Assembly (NCBI GenBank): GCA_012516125.1
Contig: JAAYXB010000039.1
Location: 27,069 to 91,068, forward strand
DNA length: 64,000 bases
From: Bacillota bacterium
GTDB taxonomy: Bacteria > Bacillota > SHA-98 > UBA4971
Direction: 5' to 3'
Position numbers and translations under genes: made by a program. The notes below the pieces were generated by a model. That model made no database searches. It saw only the letters and a program-made list of their open reading frames with translations, and had not been told where the DNA came from. This document shows positions 32,690-42,251 of this stretch, in pieces (the first letter of the stretch is position 1; every line of letters starts with the position of its first letter).

Positions 32690-34551
32690 GCACCTTCGAT
32701 TGTCTTGCAGTCCTCCGCTATGACGCCCCCCGACTCGTCCGGGTGATGCAGAGCGAATTCCGGATGGGTAGGGGCCTCCGAATCGGTGAGACCACGGTCG
32801 TGAGCAAGCGGGTCCACGTGATTCACCCTGCAAGCCCCGGCGAGATCAAGGTCCTCGTGAACCAGGACGCCGGGGCATGTTTCTATTCGAGGCGCCGGAG
32901 GGATGAGATCCTCCACATAGACGTGTTCCACGAGGTTGCTGAAGTGGACCACCGGAGGGCGGCCGACGCTGTGAAGCGCGCCGTGTACAGGTTCTACCAG
33001 GACCTCCTCCTCGACCGGGCGCGAGGCCTCTTCTTGCCGCAGCCCGGCGAGCTTCTCAACCTCATGGACATCCAGACGGGCACAGGCGGTGGGAGGGTGG
33101 GCGGCACCCTCAACTACGGCAGGAAGCTCTCGCTGCGCAAGGCCCACTGCAACCACGTGCACATCGCCGCGATGCTTCCCGACAACTGCCTTCTCGTGCT
33201 CTTCTACTTGGTGCTGGCTCTTGAAGAGGAGATAGCGAGGCAGGGCGTGGAGATCCGGAAGGTGGAGAGGCTCACGCACCAGGAGGCCGCGGGCAGGGCC
33301 GACCTCTCGCCTTACTCCAGCATGTTTGACTCCTACCTCAACGAGTCGGGAGTTGCGGGCCATGGGCACGACTGGGAGCGGCTGCCAAGGGAGGCGCAGA
33401 TAGAGGCGGTTTCGTCCATGGCCGAGGAGTTCGGGGGAAGGGCGAACATGGCCCGCCTTCTCGACCTGCTGCCGACCTTGGGCGCCATCCCGCCCGACAT
33501 CCGGTCCGATGCAGGCGATCTCGACGAGGTCATCGAACGCCTGTCCAGCTTCGATCTCTTGACCCGTGAGCGGGGGCAGCTCACGCTCACCCTCAAAGGA
33601 AGGGAGGTCCGCAATATCCTTGCCACGTGCGCGTCGGAGGTTGAGGCGGGCATAAGGCGCCTCATAAGGAGAATGCCCATCGTTCCACAAATCCCTCGCT
33701 ACGAGGAGGGGCGGTTCGGGCCGAAGGCCAACCACGAGCGGCCGAGGGTTTCGAAGAACGTCAGGCCCCCGAAGGAAGGGGAGTGGTGTGACGAGATCGC
33801 CGTGCCCGAGACCGTGCTCGCGGCGCTCTCCAGGGCCTGCCTTGAGAGAGGCGGCCTGACTCCGGCCACGGCCACGGCCACGGCCACGACCACGACCACG
33901 GCCATGAAAGCGGCCACGACAACGGCCGCGGCCGCGCCACGCCTCAGGCGCGGGGATATCAGGTTGTATCGGAAACGCCCTGCCAGGCCGCCCGAGGTCT
34001 GCCTTCTCATCGACGCCAGCGCGAGCATGGTCGGGCGGCGCATCCGCGCCGCCAAGTACCTCATCCGTCACCTCGCCACCGCCTGCCAGGTGAGGGTCAC
34101 CGTCCTCACGTTTCAGGAGCGCGATGTGCGGGTCCAGATAGCGTCCACAAGGAGCAGGAAGGTCATAGAGGAAGGGGTTCGGCGCATCGAGCCGGCGGGG
34201 CTCACACCCCTTGCCGCCGGCATCACGGAAGCGCTGGATTTCATCCGCTCGAAGAAGCTCAAGGACGTGCTGCTCGTCCTCATCACCGACGGTATCCCCA
34301 CGATGAACCGCTGGACTGCAGATCCCGCCCGGGATGCCCTCACCGCAGCGAAACGCATAGCCGAGGAGAAGGTGCCGTTCATGTGCGTTGGCCTCCAGCC
34401 CAACAGGGACTTCCTCAAGAAGCTGGTGGACATAGCCTGGGGCAAGCTGTACGTGGTTGATGAGTTCGATAAGGACGTCCTCATAAGCCTTGTGAGGTGT
34501 GGCAGGAAAGAGAGCGCGAGGGGAGGATTTTCGCCGTCACGTGCCGAATAA
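32686..34551 (+). CDS. VWA-domain partner (ChlD-like) of the AAA+ ATPase
   Basis: 621 residues. N-terminal region of unknown fold (about 1-370), a Thr/Ala-rich linker at about 393-423 made by a hexanucleotide repeat, then a C-terminal von Willebrand A domain with the MIDAS motif DASASM, TFQERDVRVQ and LVLITDGIPTMNRW. The MIDAS binds Mg2+ and a ligand. AAA+ and VWA pairs of this kind act together to load metals or remodel a target protein. Translationally coupled to the ATPase by ATGA. The target is unknown; the next gene is an unrelated LapA-type membrane protein. Confidence 0.85.
   Translation: MSTFDCLAVLRYDAPRLVRVMQSEFRMGRGLRIGETTVVSKRVHVIHPASPGEIKVLVNQDAGACFYSRRRRDEILHIDVFHEVAEVDHRRAADAVKRAVYRFYQDLLLDRARGLFLPQPGELLNLMDIQTGTGGGRVGGTLNYGRKLSLRKAHCNHVHIAAMLPDNCLLVLFYLVLALEEEIARQGVEIRKVERLTHQEAAGRADLSPYSSMFDSYLNESGVAGHGHDWERLPREAQIEAVSSMAEEFGGRANMARLLDLLPTLGAIPPDIRSDAGDLDEVIERLSSFDLLTRERGQLTLTLKGREVRNILATCASEVEAGIRRLIRRMPIVPQIPRYEEGRFGPKANHERPRVSKNVRPPKEGEWCDEIAVPETVLAALSRACLERGGLTPATATATATTTTTAMKAATTTAAAAPRLRRGDIRLYRKRPARPPEVCLLIDASASMVGRRIRAAKYLIRHLATACQVRVTVLTFQERDVRVQIASTRSRKVIEEGVRRIEPAGLTPLAAGITEALDFIRSKKLKDVLLVLITDGIPTMNRWTADPARDALTAAKRIAEEKVPFMCVGLQPNRDFLKKLVDIAWGKLYVVDEFDKDVLISLVRCGRKESARGGFSPSRAE
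33862..33903 (+). repeat. Hexanucleotide microsatellite in the VWA gene
   Basis: GGCCAC is repeated four times and followed by CACGAC-type units, encoding an Ala-Thr run. Six-base units keep the frame, so length changes would only alter the linker. Confidence 0.8.
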
Positions 34552-34642
34552 AAGAATATTCTCGGAGCGGCAGCGCGCCTGGTCCGGACCGCACGCCATT
34601 CGGCCCCAACTTCCGGGTCGGCGGCCCGCTTCGCAACGGGAG

Positions 34643-35143
34643 ATGAGCCTGTTGCAGGTCGTAACCGTCCTTGGCCTCGCTTTTGCGCTGCTCGTCGCTG
34701 TGTTCGCCATCCAGAACTCCACGCCTGTCACCGTCACGTTCCTCAAGTGGCGCCTCGTCGACGTCTCCCTGGCCCTCGTGATCCTCGGCTCCGCCGCCGC
34801 GGGCGCGATGGTGGTGGGCTTACTCGGCGCTGTGAGGGAAATAGGCCTGAGGCTCAGCCTGAGGTCCTTTCGGGGGAAGGCCGAGAGACTCGCCCATGAG
34901 CTTGAAGTCACGAGAGAGAAGGCCGCAAGCCTCGAGGACGAGGTCGCGAGGCTGGAGAGCGAGGCGCGCGCAAAGGCGCGTGAGCTCGAGGCCGCAAGGC
35001 AGCGCGTCGAGGCCCTCGAGGTGGAGCTGGAGGCTACACAGGCCATGGAGATCCTCCCGAGAGCCCAGGATGAAGCCAAGGCTGAAGCCGAGGCCGGGGC
35101 GGGCGACGGCGTCAACCACCCCGGACCCAGGTCCGAGGCTTGA
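34643..35143 (+). CDS. LapA-domain (DUF1049) membrane protein
   Basis: 166 residues. Two hydrophobic helices (about 2-24 and 40-65) carry the LapA signature AVFAIQNSTPVTVTFLKW between them. A long coiled coil follows (about 75-135, rich in Glu, Ala and Arg). In E. coli the LapA family regulates lipopolysaccharide assembly; in Firmicutes the role is not established. The tracked ORF starts in the VWA gene; ATG 34643 has GGGAG immediately before it, and TTG 34652 would have better spacing, so the exact start is open. A polar tail rich in Glu and Ala ends the protein. Confidence 0.82.
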   Translation: MSLLQVVTVLGLAFALLVAVFAIQNSTPVTVTFLKWRLVDVSLALVILGSAAAGAMVVGLLGAVREIGLRLSLRSFRGKAERLAHELEVTREKAASLEDEVARLESEARAKARELEAARQRVEALEVELEATQAMEILPRAQDEAKAEAEAGAGDGVNHPGPRSEA

Positions 35144-35291
35144 TGGCTCACGGTTGACCAGCCTCAATGCCTGACCGAGACCCGGCCGCCGCAAGACCCG
35201 GGCGTTGCTCTGGGGGAGGTTCACTGGGAGAGGTTCATGTGAACGCGCCGCAGGCACTTCCCTGGGCTAGCCAGGAGGTGCCCGTTTTGTT

Positions 35292-35297
35292 TATAAT
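35292..35297 (+). promoter_or_regulatory. Probable -10 box upstream of recJ
   Basis: Perfect TATAAT. The best -35 candidate is TAGCCA at 18 bp, so the promoter is only tentative. Confidence 0.4.
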
Positions 35298-35392
35298 GCT
35301 ATAGGTGCGTCCAACGCGAGCGCGGAAGGACGCCCCAGGACATGGTAGCAGCTTCCGACCGCCGGTGCGGGAGAGCCGACGGCGACGAGACA

Positions 35393-37150
35393 ATGTGGAG
35401 GAAGAGAGCATTGGCGGGTTGCGTGTGGACCGTGACGGGCCTTTCTCCCGACGCGGAGGAGAGAAGCCGCATTCTTGCAAAGGAACTCCAGGTTGCCCCG
35501 CTTGTGGCGAGGGTGATGTTGCTTCGGGGTCTCGACCACCCTGCGGCAGCCCGGGACTTCCTCAGGGCCGACCTGGAGGACCTTCTCGACCCGTTCCTCC
35601 TACCCGACATGGAGAAGGCCGTGGTCCGGGTGCTCCGGGCGGTACGGGATGGCGAGAGGATAAGGATATACGGTGACTACGACGTGGACGGCATCACGTC
35701 CACGTGCGTCCTGCTAAACGTGCTGAAGGCATTCGGTGCCGATGTGGACTACTACATCCCCGGGCGCCTCGACGAAGGCTACGGGCTTAACCTGGATGCC
35801 ATCGAAAAGGCGGCGTCTTCCGGCATCTCGCTTCTCATCACCGTGGACTGTGGAGTTACCGCAGTGGAGGAGGTCGAGCTTGCGCGCAGGCGCGGGATAG
35901 ACGTCATCGTGACCGACCACCACGAGCCTGCAGAGGTCCTCCCGAGGGCACATGCGCTGGTGAACCCGAAGCGGAAGGACTCCAACTATGCGTTCGCCGA
36001 CCTCGCTGGAGTGGGGGTGGCCTACAAGCTGGCCTCGGCGCTCCTGCGCGCCCGTGCCGGCACCCTGGACGCGCCTGCGCCCTCCGACGAGCTGCTCGAG
36101 CTTGTCGCCCTCGGCACCATCGCTGATGTGGCGCCGCTCACCGGTGAGAACAGGATCTTCGCGAAGCACGGCCTTGTCAGGCTGAATGCCACGTCGAATG
36201 TGGGTCTTCGGGCCCTCATCGGGGTATCGGGGCTTGCCGGCCGCGAGATAGGAGTCGGCGCCGTGGGCTTCTTCCTGGGCCCACGTCTCAACGCCGCCGG
36301 GAGGCTTGGGGACGCGTCGCTTTGTGTGGACCTTCTCACCGCGTCGTCCCCGGAAAAGGCGGCCCACATCGCCTCCCTGCTCGACAGGGCGAACCAGGAA
36401 AGGCAGTCCCTGGAGCAAGCCATACTGGAGGAAGCCGCTTCGATGGTGAAGACAACGGCAGACGGAGAGGCAGAGGACACCGTCCTGGTGCTGGCGGGCG
36501 ACGGCTGGCACGCCGGAGTGATAGGCATAGTCGCCTCGCGCCTCGTCGAGCGGTTCTGGCGTCCGGTCATACTGATAAGCATGGACGGCGACGAAGGGCG
36601 CGGGTCGGGAAGGAGTATAGACGCGTTCGACCTGTACGGCGGTCTTGTCCAGTGCGCGGACCTTCTGAAGGAGTTCGGGGGGCACCGCCACGCCGCGGGG
36701 CTTTCCATATCACGGGACGCCGTGGACGCCCTTCGTGAACGCATGAACCAGGTGGGCCGAAGCGTCCTCGCCCCGGAGGACCTCGCGCGAAAGGTCGTGT
36801 GCGATCTCGAGGTGCGATTTGGCGAGATCGATATTGCAGCCGCCGAGGGTGTCGGCATGCTCGCCCCGTTCGGCGTGGGGAACCCCGTTCCGACCTTCCT
36901 ATCAAGGGGTGTGAGGCTCGTCGAGTATCGCGGGGTCGGGGCTGAGGCAAAGCACCTCAAGATGAAACTGGCTCAAGACGGAGTGGTGCTCGATGCGATC
37001 GGGTTCGGCCTCGGCGACATGGCACCCGTGCTTTTCACGAGGGGCGCGAGGGAAGTTGACGTCGTATACACCATTGAGGTCAACCAGTGGAACGGTGCAA
37101 GGCAGGTGCAACTCAACGTAAAAGAGTTGCGGGAGGCTGTAAGAAGCTGA
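35393..37150 (+). CDS. recJ: Single-stranded-DNA-specific exonuclease RecJ
   Basis: 585-residue 5'-3' exonuclease of the DHH family, used in recombination and mismatch repair. Metal-binding motifs GDYDVDGITST, VDCGVTA, TDHHEPAE and GTIADVAPL are present, as is the DHHA1 signature GGHRHAAGLSIS, followed by an OB-like C-terminal domain (about 460-585). The ATG at 35393 gives the normal length; the tracked start at 35342 adds 17 residues and cannot be excluded. It stands ahead of relA with its own tentative promoter. Confidence 0.95.
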   Translation: MWRKRALAGCVWTVTGLSPDAEERSRILAKELQVAPLVARVMLLRGLDHPAAARDFLRADLEDLLDPFLLPDMEKAVVRVLRAVRDGERIRIYGDYDVDGITSTCVLLNVLKAFGADVDYYIPGRLDEGYGLNLDAIEKAASSGISLLITVDCGVTAVEEVELARRRGIDVIVTDHHEPAEVLPRAHALVNPKRKDSNYAFADLAGVGVAYKLASALLRARAGTLDAPAPSDELLELVALGTIADVAPLTGENRIFAKHGLVRLNATSNVGLRALIGVSGLAGREIGVGAVGFFLGPRLNAAGRLGDASLCVDLLTASSPEKAAHIASLLDRANQERQSLEQAILEEAASMVKTTADGEAEDTVLVLAGDGWHAGVIGIVASRLVERFWRPVILISMDGDEGRGSGRSIDAFDLYGGLVQCADLLKEFGGHRHAAGLSISRDAVDALRERMNQVGRSVLAPEDLARKVVCDLEVRFGEIDIAAAEGVGMLAPFGVGNPVPTFLSRGVRLVEYRGVGAEAKHLKMKLAQDGVVLDAIGFGLGDMAPVLFTRGAREVDVVYTIEVNQWNGARQVQLNVKELREAVRS

Positions 37151-37159
37151 CGCTTGTTG

Positions 37160-37165
37160 TATAAT
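37160..37165 (+). promoter_or_regulatory. Probable -10 box upstream of relA
   Basis: Perfect TATAAT preceded by TTG, 9 bases after the recJ stop. The -35 (CTGTAA at 17 bp) is weak, and the leader would be about 100 bases. Confidence 0.4.
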
Positions 37166-37270
37166 TGGTGGTATAAGAAGAGCAGCCGGTAGGCGTCCGT
37201 CAGATATTGCAGCGGCTCGGGGCCCCGCCGGGTCTTGCGGCGGAAATGCTACCGGTTGCAGGTGGTTGAG

Positions 37271-39451
37271 ATGGAGCAAGGCATAGACGAGGTCCTGGAA
37301 AGAATAAAGCGATATGCTCCTGAGGCCGACCTCGACGGGGTGAGGAAGGCTTACGAGTTCGCCGCGCAGGCCCACGCCGGGCAGCGGCGCGACTCGGGGG
37401 ACTCTTTCATTTTTCATCCCCTCGGGGTTGCGGCGATCCTCGCCGAGCTCGAGATGGACGTCACAACGATCGCCGCGGGCCTGCTCCACGACGTGATCGA
37501 GGACACGCCCGTTACCCTCGACCAGATCAGGGCCGAGTTCGGGCGCGAGGTGAGCCTGCTCGTTGACGGCGTTACGAAGCTGGGCAGGCTGCCCTTCATG
37601 TCCCGAGAGGAACAGCAGGCAGAGAACCTGCGAAAGATGTTCCTGGCGATGGCCCAGGACATCAGGGTAGTCCTCATCAAGCTAGCCGACAGGCTGCACA
37701 ACATGCGCACCCTGGGGCATCTCCCCTGGGACAGACAGGCGAGGATAGCCCGGGAGACGCTGGAGATATACGCGCCGCTTGCCCACCGCCTCGGCATGTG
37801 GAGGGTGAAGTGGGAGCTTGAAGACCTGGCCCTGAGGTACCTTGAGCCCGGCGAGTATTACAAGCTCGTCGAGAAGGTCGCGAGAAAGCGAAAGGAACGG
37901 GAGGGCCTCATCGAGCAGGCCAGGGCCGTGCTCAAGAAAACCCTTGACGAAGCCCATATCCCTTGCGAGCTACAGGGGCGTGCGAAGCACTTCTACAGCA
38001 TCTATGAGAAGATGCGGCTGAAGGGCAAGGCCTTCGAGGAGATATACGATCTCATCGCAATCAGGGTCATAGTGAACAGCGTGAGAGACTGCTACGCAGT
38101 CCTCGGGATAGTCCACTCGCTGTGGAAGCCGATGCCCGGCCGGTTCAAAGACTACATCGCAATGCCGAAGTCCAACATGTATCAGTCGTTGCACACGACG
38201 GTCATCGGGCCTGCCGGGGAACCTCTCGAGATACAGATCCGCACCTGGGACATGCACCGTACCGCCGAGTACGGTATCGCAGCCCACTGGAGGTACAAAG
38301 AAGGCACCCGCACCGTCAGCGAGTTCGAGGAGAAGCTCTCGTGGCTGCGTCAACTCCTCGAGTGGCAGCGGGACATGAAGGACGTCCACGACTTCATGGA
38401 AACCCTGAAGATCGACCTCTTTAAAGACGAGGTCTTCGTGTTCACTCCGAAGGGCGACGTGAAGAACCTCCCCGCGGGGTCCACCCCGGTGGATTTCGCC
38501 TACAGCGTCCACACCGACATCGGCCACCGCTGCACCGGAGCCAGGGTCAACGGCAGGATGGTGCCCCTGGACTATCAGCTCACCAACGGCGACATCGTGG
38601 AGATAATCACCTCGAAGGGGCCAGGAGCCCCCAGCCTCGACTGGCTTGCCTTCGTCAAGACCTCGAAGGCTCGCAACAAGATCCGGCAGTGGGTGAGGGA
38701 GGTGCGCCGCGAGGAAGCGGTGCCGCGCGGGCGGGACCTCATCGAGAAGGAGCTTCGCCGCCAGGGCCTCGAGGTCCACGATAACCTCAAGGAGGATAAG
38801 CTCCTGATCGCCGCGAAGCGCCTGGGATTCACCGACCCGGAGGACCTGCTCGCTTCCGTTGGCGACGGCAAGGTGTCGCCCGCCATGGTGGTGGCGCGGC
38901 TTGCTCCCGAGAGACTTGCCCTCGAGAAAGAGGAGAAGGAGCCGACCCAGCTCGTTCCGAGGAGAAAGCGTGCGTCGGGACAGGGGGTCAAGGTGAAGGG
39001 CGTCGACAACGTCCTCGTGAGAATGGCCAGGTGCTGCAACCCCGTGCCAGGGGACGAGATCATCGGCTACATCACGAGGGGGAAGGGCATCTCGGTGCAC
39101 AGGCGCGACTGCCCGAACATCGCGTGGCTCCGGAGTTCCCCCGAGCGAAACATCGAGGTGGAGTGGGAGTTCGGCGAGGACAACTCTTATCCTGTCGAGC
39201 TTGAGATCGAGGCCCACGACAGAGTGGCGCTCCTTTCCAACATCATGTCGGCCATCACCGAGCTTCGCGCCAACATCAGCGCGGTGAACGCGAGGACGAC
39301 GAAAGACCACATGGCCGTCGTGAACATGGTGGTCGAGATCACAGGCATAGATCACCTGAATTCCATCATGAACAGGGTGAGGCGCGTCCACGGAGTTACC
39401 GACGTGCACAGGGCCCACCACGCGAGCGTGCAACAGCTACAGTCGGTGTAG
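37271..39451 (+). CDS. relA: Bifunctional (p)ppGpp synthetase/hydrolase RelA/SpoT
   Basis: 726 residues, full-length Rel. The HD hydrolase domain (HDVIEDTPV, about 72-80) is followed by the synthetase domain (about 220-350, with [10 protein letters not shown] and [16 protein letters not shown]). Then come TGS ([20 protein letters not shown]), a zinc/helical region with [18 protein letters not shown], and an ACT domain at the C terminus. Both activities look intact, so it should make and degrade the stringent-response alarmone. ATG 37271 follows AGGTGG by 6 bases; the tracked start at 37235 has no ribosome site. dtd follows 8 bases after the stop. Confidence 0.97.
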   Translation: MEQGIDEVLERIKRYAPEADLDGVRKAYEFAAQAHAGQRRDSGDSFIFHPLGVAAILAELEMDVTTIAAGLLHDVIEDTPVTLDQIRAEFGREVSLLVDGVTKLGRLPFMSREEQQAENLRKMFLAMAQDIRVVLIKLADRLHNMRTLGHLPWDRQARIARETLEIYAPLAHRLGMWRVKWELEDLALRYLEPGEYYKLVEKVARKRKEREGLIEQARAVLKKTLDEAHIPCELQGRAKHFYSIYEKMRLKGKAFEEIYDLIAIRVIVNSVRDCYAVLGIVHSLWKPMPGRFKDYIAMPKSNMYQSLHTTVIGPAGEPLEIQIRTWDMHRTAEYGIAAHWRYKEGTRTVSEFEEKLSWLRQLLEWQRDMKDVHDFMETLKIDLFKDEVFVFTPKGDVKNLPAGSTPVDFAYSVHTDIGHRCTGARVNGRMVPLDYQLTNGDIVEIITSKGPGAPSLDWLAFVKTSKARNKIRQWVREVRREEAVPRGRDLIEKELRRQGLEVHDNLKEDKLLIAAKRLGFTDPEDLLASVGDGKVSPAMVVARLAPERLALEKEEKEPTQLVPRRKRASGQGVKVKGVDNVLVRMARCCNPVPGDEIIGYITRGKGISVHRRDCPNIAWLRSSPERNIEVEWEFGEDNSYPVELEIEAHDRVALLSNIMSAITELRANISAVNARTTKDHMAVVNMVVEITGIDHLNSIMNRVRRVHGVTDVHRAHHASVQQLQSV

Positions 39452-39459
39452 GCGGGAAC

Positions 39460-39909
39460 ATGAGAGCGGTGGTACAACGGGCTAAATCAGCGCGGGTTAT
39501 CGTGGACGGCGAGACTGTGGGGCGGATAGGCCCGGGGCTTGTCGTCTTTCTTGGTGTGGGCACGGATGACTCCAGGGACGACGCGCGATACCTCGCTGAG
39601 AAGGTGGCAAATCTCCGCGTCCTCGACGACGAGGCGGGGAAGATGAACCTCTCGTGCCTGGACCTGGGCCTGCCGGTCCTTGCGGTCTCGCAGTTCACGC
39701 TGTACGGCGACTGTCGAAGAGGACGGCGCCCCAGCTTCACAGAGGCCGCACCGCCGGAGAAGGGCCTTGAGCTGTACAGCGCGTTCGTGGAGGAATTGCG
39801 CAGGACAGGCCTTACTGTTGAGACAGGCAGGTTCCAGGCAGTCATGGCGGTGTTCGTGGAGAACGACGGCCCTGTGACCATCCTGCTGGATAGCAAGAAG
39901 CAATTCTGA
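39460..39909 (+). CDS. dtd: D-aminoacyl-tRNA deacylase
   Basis: 149 residues. Hydrolyses D-aminoacyl-tRNA, as well as Gly-tRNAAla, protecting translation from D-amino acids. The two cross-subunit motifs are visible: [17 protein letters not shown] in the middle and [12 protein letters not shown] at the C terminus. The ATG is 8 bases after relA, an order conserved across Firmicutes. Homodimer in the cytoplasm. Confidence 0.97.
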   Translation: MRAVVQRAKSARVIVDGETVGRIGPGLVVFLGVGTDDSRDDARYLAEKVANLRVLDDEAGKMNLSCLDLGLPVLAVSQFTLYGDCRRGRRPSFTEAAPPEKGLELYSAFVEELRRTGLTVETGRFQAVMAVFVENDGPVTILLDSKKQF

Positions 39910-39966
39910 TGCCCGCGCGGCGGACCGTCGCGAGGTTCGGGGGGCAAGGGAGGCCACAAGAGCGCT

Positions 39967-40581
39967 GTGATCATCAGGACGGTGCGTGTGGGCGCGCTAG
40001 ATACCAACTGCTACATCGTGGGATGCGAGAAATCCCGCAAGGCGCTTGTGATCGACCCCGGCGCTGAGCCGGAGAGGATCGTGGCGGCGCTCCGGGCGGA
40101 CAACTTTGAATGCGAAGTGATCGTGAACACCCACGGCCACATGGATCACATCGCCGCAAACGGCGCCGTGAAAGCGGCCACCGGCGCTGCCATCGCCATA
40201 CACACCCAGGACGCGCGGGCGCTCGTCGATCCGTCGATGAACCTCTCGATCCTTGCCGTGCCGGGGGCACGGGGGATCGAAAGCCCCCGGGCCGACAGGC
40301 TTCTCGCCGAGGGCGACGAAGTTGTGGCCGGATCCGTGAGGCTCCGTGTGGTCCACACGCCTGGGCACACTCCAGGGAGCATCTCGCTGGTGGGCGATGG
40401 AGTCGTATTCTCCGGCGATACGCTGTTCGCTGACGGAGGGATCGGGCGCACGGACTTTCCGGGGGGATCGTATGACTCCCTTGTGAAATCTATCGAGGAG
40501 AAGCTCTTCTCCCTCCCCGACGAGACCGTCGTGTACCCGGGACACGGTCCTTCCACAACGATCGGCAGGGAGAGATGGTGA
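39967..40581 (+). CDS. Metallo-beta-lactamase fold hydrolase (glyoxalase II-like)
   Basis: 204 residues. Metal-binding motifs THGHMDH, HTPGHTPGSIS and SGDTLFADGGIGRTDF define a glyoxalase II-type MBL enzyme. The final histidine is in YPGHGPSTTIG. Small proteins of this kind follow dtd in many Firmicutes; they hydrolyse thioesters such as S-lactoylglutathione analogues, but the physiological substrate is not clear. GTG start with GGGAGG at about 13 bases. Cytoplasmic. Confidence 0.9.
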   Translation: MIIRTVRVGALDTNCYIVGCEKSRKALVIDPGAEPERIVAALRADNFECEVIVNTHGHMDHIAANGAVKAATGAAIAIHTQDARALVDPSMNLSILAVPGARGIESPRADRLLAEGDEVVAGSVRLRVVHTPGHTPGSISLVGDGVVFSGDTLFADGGIGRTDFPGGSYDSLVKSIEEKLFSLPDETVVYPGHGPSTTIGRERW

Positions 40582-40617
40582 GGCCCTGCAGGCCCTGGGC
40601 GCAGGGTCGGGACGTGA

Positions 40618-40647
40618 TTGACAGCGGCAGCGGAGGTCAGGTAGAAT
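40618..40647 (+). promoter_or_regulatory. Sigma-70 type promoter of the SurA/TPR gene
   Basis: TTGACA at 40618-40623, an 18-bp spacer, and TAGAAT at 40642-40647, ending 28 bases before the gene. Confidence 0.8.
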
Positions 40648-40675
40648 CACAGCGTACTGCGAAGGATTGGGGGAG

Positions 40676-41896
40676 ATGCTTTTGTTCCGGGGCTTTCGGG
40701 GGAAGAAGAGCTCGAGGCTGACGAAAGCGGTCATTATAGTCATATCGGTGACTTTTGTCGGAGGGCTTGCATATACCGGAACCGTCTTCATGAGGCGCCC
40801 GTCCGCAGGTGAGCTTGGAATCATCGCGAGCGTCAACGGCAAGAGGATCGGCTGGGAGCTCGTGGACCGCAAGTTCAAGGACGCCCTTCTGGCGGAATAC
40901 GAGAACACAGGCAGAGTCCTTCCGGAGACGAGGGGGCCCATTCGGGCGTCGGTGGTCGACCAGATCATAAATACCGTCCTCATCAGCGAGGCCGTGAAGA
41001 AGGAGAAGATCCAGGTCCCGGCAAAGCAAGTTGAGGACGAATTCAAGAGGCAGAAGGACGCTTTCCCCAGCGAGGAGGCGTTCCGCAACGCCCTCAAAGA
41101 GAATGACCTGACGGTAGATGACGTCAAGAGGCAAATCCGGGACAGTCTCGCTGTGCAGACACTCTTCGCGCTCGTGAAATCGAAGGCCTCTGTGTCGGAG
41201 GATGCAATCAAGCAGGCATACGCTGAGGAAACGGGCAAGCCTGCGGAAGGAAAGGATTTCGAGGACAAGCGAGCCGGGATAGAAAGCCGGCTGAGGGCCG
41301 CGGCGGAGCAGGAAGCCCTCGTTACGTGGCTTGACGGCCTCAGAAAGGAGGCTAAGATAGAGATATACGACCCCGAGATCCGGGCCGTGAAAAAGCTCCA
41401 GGAGAAAGCGTACGACGAAGCCATCGCCGAGTATGGGGAGGCCATCAAGAAGGAACCTGACAACGCTTATCTGTACGTGGGGCTCGCTCAGGCACACCTC
41501 GGCAAGAAGGACGTTGCCGGGGCCACGCAGGCTCTCGAAAAGGCGAGGGACCTGTACCCAGAGGAACCGTACATCAGGCTCCTCCTGGGCACCGTGTACC
41601 GCGATGCGGGCGCTCGTGACAAAGCAAGGCAGGAGTTCAAGACAGCCTCCGAGCATGGCGGGCTCGACATCCTCCTGCACATTCGTCTCCAATCGCTCTT
41701 TAAGAGCATGGGCCTGGATGACGACGCCAGGGCGGAGCAGGCGAAGGTCGCCGAGATCCGGGACCTCCTGGAGCGCAGGAACAAGGCAACGAACGCTCCC
41801 GTGGGGGCTGGTACCGGTTCCCAGGGCAGCCAGGGCAGCAACGCACCTGCTGAAAAGAATGCTGCCGGGAGCGGTCAGGCCGAGGCCAAGAAGTAA
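40676..41896 (+). CDS. SurA N-terminal domain protein with TPR repeats, no PPIase domain
   Basis: About 406 residues. A membrane anchor (about 16-35) is followed by a SurA-type chaperone domain (about 45-190, with SVNGKRIGWELVDRKF and VVDQIINTVLISEAVKKE). Where a parvulin domain would be expected there are TPR repeats instead (about 235-350: YDEAIAEYGEAIKKEPDNAY and the following GLAQAHLGKKD). The tail is Gly/Ser/Ala-rich. It is probably an extracytoplasmic chaperone or scaffold. The ATG is immediately after GGGGGAG, so TTG 40682 may be used. It has its own strong promoter. Compare the complete foldase at 2 kb. Confidence 0.8.
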   Translation: MLLFRGFRGKKSSRLTKAVIIVISVTFVGGLAYTGTVFMRRPSAGELGIIASVNGKRIGWELVDRKFKDALLAEYENTGRVLPETRGPIRASVVDQIINTVLISEAVKKEKIQVPAKQVEDEFKRQKDAFPSEEAFRNALKENDLTVDDVKRQIRDSLAVQTLFALVKSKASVSEDAIKQAYAEETGKPAEGKDFEDKRAGIESRLRAAAEQEALVTWLDGLRKEAKIEIYDPEIRAVKKLQEKAYDEAIAEYGEAIKKEPDNAYLYVGLAQAHLGKKDVAGATQALEKARDLYPEEPYIRLLLGTVYRDAGARDKARQEFKTASEHGGLDILLHIRLQSLFKSMGLDDDARAEQAKVAEIRDLLERRNKATNAPVGAGTGSQGSQGSNAPAEKNAAGSGQAEAKK

Positions 41897-41917
41897 GTGA
41901 GAGGGCGCCGGTGTTGC
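41893..41917 (+). repeat. Deletion derivative of the palindromic repeat
   Basis: TAAGTGAGAGG joined to GCCGGTGTTGC: the outer end and inner arm of the repeat with everything between removed. It overlaps the stop codon of the SurA/TPR gene and abuts the complete copy that starts at 41919. Confidence 0.45.
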
Positions 41918-41918
41918 G

Positions 41919-42115
41919 CTAAGTGGGGGTGCAGAAATGCTTCCGGCTTTTGGGAGGGGTTGCCGGTGATTGCACGAGGGGTGTCAAAATCCGGCCACTG
42001 GCCGGACGGGCCGGATTTTGTCAAGGCGCCCCGCTTGGGGCGCCGTCCCCGAGTGCAACACCGGCAACCCGACAACTACTGGAAACGGGGCAAGGACTAA
42101 CGCACCCCCACTTAG
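41919..42115 (+). repeat. Nested palindromic repeat, class A copy 3
   Basis: Complete copy with ends CTAAGTGGGGGTGC and GCACCCCCACTTAG. Both ends carry the same change relative to copy 1, so base pairing of the terminal stem is kept. The loop hairpins match copies 1 and 2 apart from small changes. It lies before hisS. Confidence 0.85.
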
Positions 42116-42251
42116 TGGTGCGCTCCGCGGACGGTGCCCCCGACAGGGGCGCCTCGAGGCAATGTCTTGAGGCAATTTGGTAGTGGCAAGTGCTGGAGAA
42201 ACGGTGGGCGTTTTGAGCCCGCCCTGAGAAAGAGATGGAGGAGGCCGGCCG

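Noticed and set aside
42116-42251. T-box leader before hisS
   Set aside because: There is no AGGGTGG-type T-box sequence or specifier structure; only a small GGTGGGC / GCCCGCC hairpin is present.
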